Assembly (NCBI GenBank): GCA_035447065.1
Contig: DAOTGJ010000001.1
Coordinates: forward strand, 62,001 to 126,000
Source: CALEMW01 sp035447065
GTDB lineage: Bacteria; Krumholzibacteriota; Krumholzibacteriia; LZORAL124-64-63
Reading direction: 5' to 3'
Length of the DNA: 64,000 nt
The translations under genes were made by a program, and so were the position numbers. Under the pieces are notes generated by a model that was not told the DNA's origin, searched no databases, and was given only the letters and a program-made list of their open reading frames with translations. This document shows positions 62,833 to 64,000 of the stretch, piece by piece (the stretch's first letter is position 1; each line of letters opens with the position of its first letter).

Positions 62833-64000
62833 CTGATCTGGCGGATCGTCGTACGCTACCTGCTGGTCTGGGGCGTGAACGCGGCCTCCCTGGCCCTGGC
62901 CGCCGCGCTGGTGCCCGGCCTGTGGTTCGACACGGGGGATCCGCGCTGGTGGATCGCGGCCGTGCTGCTGCCGGTCTGGTTCTCCCTGGGCATCCTCCTG
63001 CTGCGCCCCCTGCTGGTGCTGGCCACCCTGCCGCTGAACGCCGCCGCCCTGGGTCTGCCCACGCTGCTGTTCAACGGTCTGATCCTCTATCTGGTCGCGG
63101 ACCTGCAGCCGGCGTTCCATGTGGAGAGCCTGGGCGACGCCTTCCTGGGCCTGATCCTCTTCACCGTGATCAACACGGCGGTCTCCAGCCGGCTCGGCAT
63201 CGACGAGGTCTATCCCTTCTTCCAGACCATCCTCAAGCGGGTGGGGACCCGCTACGGTCCCCGCCCGGCGCCCGGCGTGCGCCGGGGCCTGATCATCCTG
63301 CAGGTGGACGGCCTGGCCTGGCGCAGCCTGGTGCGCGCCGTGCGCCGCGGCCGCATGCCGGCCCTGTCGGCCATGATGGGCCTGGGCACCCACCGCCTGC
63401 GCCGCTGGCAGGCGGGCGTGCCCTCGAACACGCCGGTGGTGCAGAGCGGCCTGTTCTACGGCACCCGCGGCGCGGTGCCCGGCTACCGCTGGTACGACCG
63501 CGCCGAGGACCGCGTGCGCGCCGCGAGCTCGCCGTCGGACCTGCGCGTGCTGGAAAGCACCGTGGCCGACGGACGCACGGGCCTGCTGGCCGGCGGCTCC
63601 TGCATCAACAGCCTGCTGGGCGGCGGCGCCGAGAAGAAGCTGCTCACCCTGAGCGCCATGAAGGGCGCGCGCGTGGACCCGGCCGGCGGCGAGCGCGCCG
63701 ATGTGAACCTCTTCTGGCTCAACCCCTGGGCCTACTCCTCGGCGGTGCTGAGCACCGGCTGGGAGTTCCTCTCGGCCCTGGTCTGGACCGTGATCTCCCG
63801 CTTCCAACCCCGCAAGCGGGTGATCCGCCGCTCCCTGCGCGACGCCGCCGCCCGCGCCGTGGGCAACGCCTTCCTGCGCGAGACGGCCTTCTTCTGGCTG
63901 GAGCAGGACGTGGCCCGGGGCGTGCCGGTGATCTACTCCAACTTCGTGGGCTACGACGAGGTGGCGCACCATGCCGGCCCCGATGCAGGGGAGGCCTTGG
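62833..64000 (+). CDS. Membrane-anchored phosphatase-superfamily protein with phage-holin-4-like N-terminus (cut by right edge)
   Basis: The frame is open from the gltX end to base 64000 with no ATG, GTG or TTG before 62875. GGGGAG six bases before CTG 62833 suggests a CTG start; a GTG at 62875 would remove most of the first membrane helix. The N-terminal 150 residues have four hydrophobic segments like phage holin family 4/YvlD proteins (WGVNAASLALAAALVPGL, PLLVLATLPLNAAALGLP, ILFTVINTAVSSRLG). Residues from about 155 are an alkaline-phosphatase-superfamily domain (GLIILQVDGLAWRSLVRAV, PSNTPVVQSGLFYG, VGYDEVAHHAGPDAG). Related in fold to the two enzymes at 52.5-56.6 kb. Confidence 0.8.
   Translation, partial: MIWRIVVRYLLVWGVNAASLALAAALVPGLWFDTGDPRWWIAAVLLPVWFSLGILLLRPLLVLATLPLNAAALGLPTLLFNGLILYLVADLQPAFHVESLGDAFLGLILFTVINTAVSSRLGIDEVYPFFQTILKRVGTRYGPRPAPGVRRGLIILQVDGLAWRSLVRAVRRGRMPALSAMMGLGTHRLRRWQAGVPSNTPVVQSGLFYGTRGAVPGYRWYDRAEDRVRAASSPSDLRVLESTVADGRTGLLAGGSCINSLLGGGAEKKLLTLSAMKGARVDPAGGERADVNLFWLNPWAYSSAVLSTGWEFLSALVWTVISRFQPRKRVIRRSLRDAAARAVGNAFLRETAFFWLEQDVARGVPVIYSNFVGYDEVAHHAGPDAGEAL

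Overview
The window is very GC-rich bacterial chromosome (roughly 70% by eye) with tightly packed genes and many 1-4 base stop/start overlaps. Six exported proteins share a C-terminal beta-sandwich of the FlgD-like/type IX-type sorting family, mostly announced by the motif PNPFNP. That family is typical of the FCB supergroup. Together with the high GC and a secreted multihaem cytochrome, it suggests a Gram-negative member of a lineage such as Krumholzibacteriota or Eisenbacteria. This placement is inference; no rRNA is present.

Layout. 0-5.3 kb: an HDOD protein cut by the left edge, a CNT nucleoside transporter, a secreted subtilisin with PKD domains, a small lipoprotein, and a BON-LysM (Kbp) protein. 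5.5-9.8 kb: a purine/pyrimidine run (udk, hpt, guaB) leading into an MFS transporter and a CrcB fluoride channel. 9.9-11.6 kb: a three-gene SatD / short DUF3307-like / CPBP-protease cassette with an AT-richer promoter. 11.7-25 kb: a glycosyltransferase-TPR protein, then large exported proteins (beta-helix, alpha-amylase, beta-propeller, NHL-type lipoprotein, multihaem cytochrome c), broken by a class V aminotransferase. 25.1-37.9 kb: an NMO-family flavoprotein, queG, an AmrS-type radical SAM enzyme, a membrane spermidine-synthase/TPR fusion, queF, a second secreted subtilisin, a QTMAN-like glycosyltransferase, a HAD hydrolase and an alpha/beta hydrolase.

38-45.2 kb: a small HTH protein with a STAS-GAF-like partner behind a sigma-54-like promoter and a nested dyad, then the leftward housekeeping run tRNA(CAU)-tilS-ftsH-folP-cdaA. 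45.3-51.5 kb: a Yip1 protein, a MacA-like adaptor, two MacB/FtsX-like permeases with no ATPase, and a lipoprotein with PEGA-like repeats and a SUMF1-type domain. 51.5-58.4 kb leftward: two alkaline-phosphatase-superfamily enzymes with a ribbon-helix-helix-like small protein and a membrane protein, then an RNase Z-like hydrolase followed by an alpha/beta hydrolase whose nucleophile serine is glycine. 58.5-64 kb rightward: a TPR protein, a degenerate peptidase-MA-like protein, gltX, and a membrane-anchored phosphatase-superfamily protein that runs off the right edge.

Functional threads: queG, queF and the QTMAN-like gene point to queuosine and perhaps glycosylated queuosine in tRNA. The sortase-like C-terminal domain marks a cohort of surface or secreted degradative proteins. 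Promoters repeatedly show a -10 of the form TATC(A/C/T)T, and several lie so close to the start codon that leaderless mRNAs are likely. I saw no CRISPR array, insertion sequence, prophage or rRNA.
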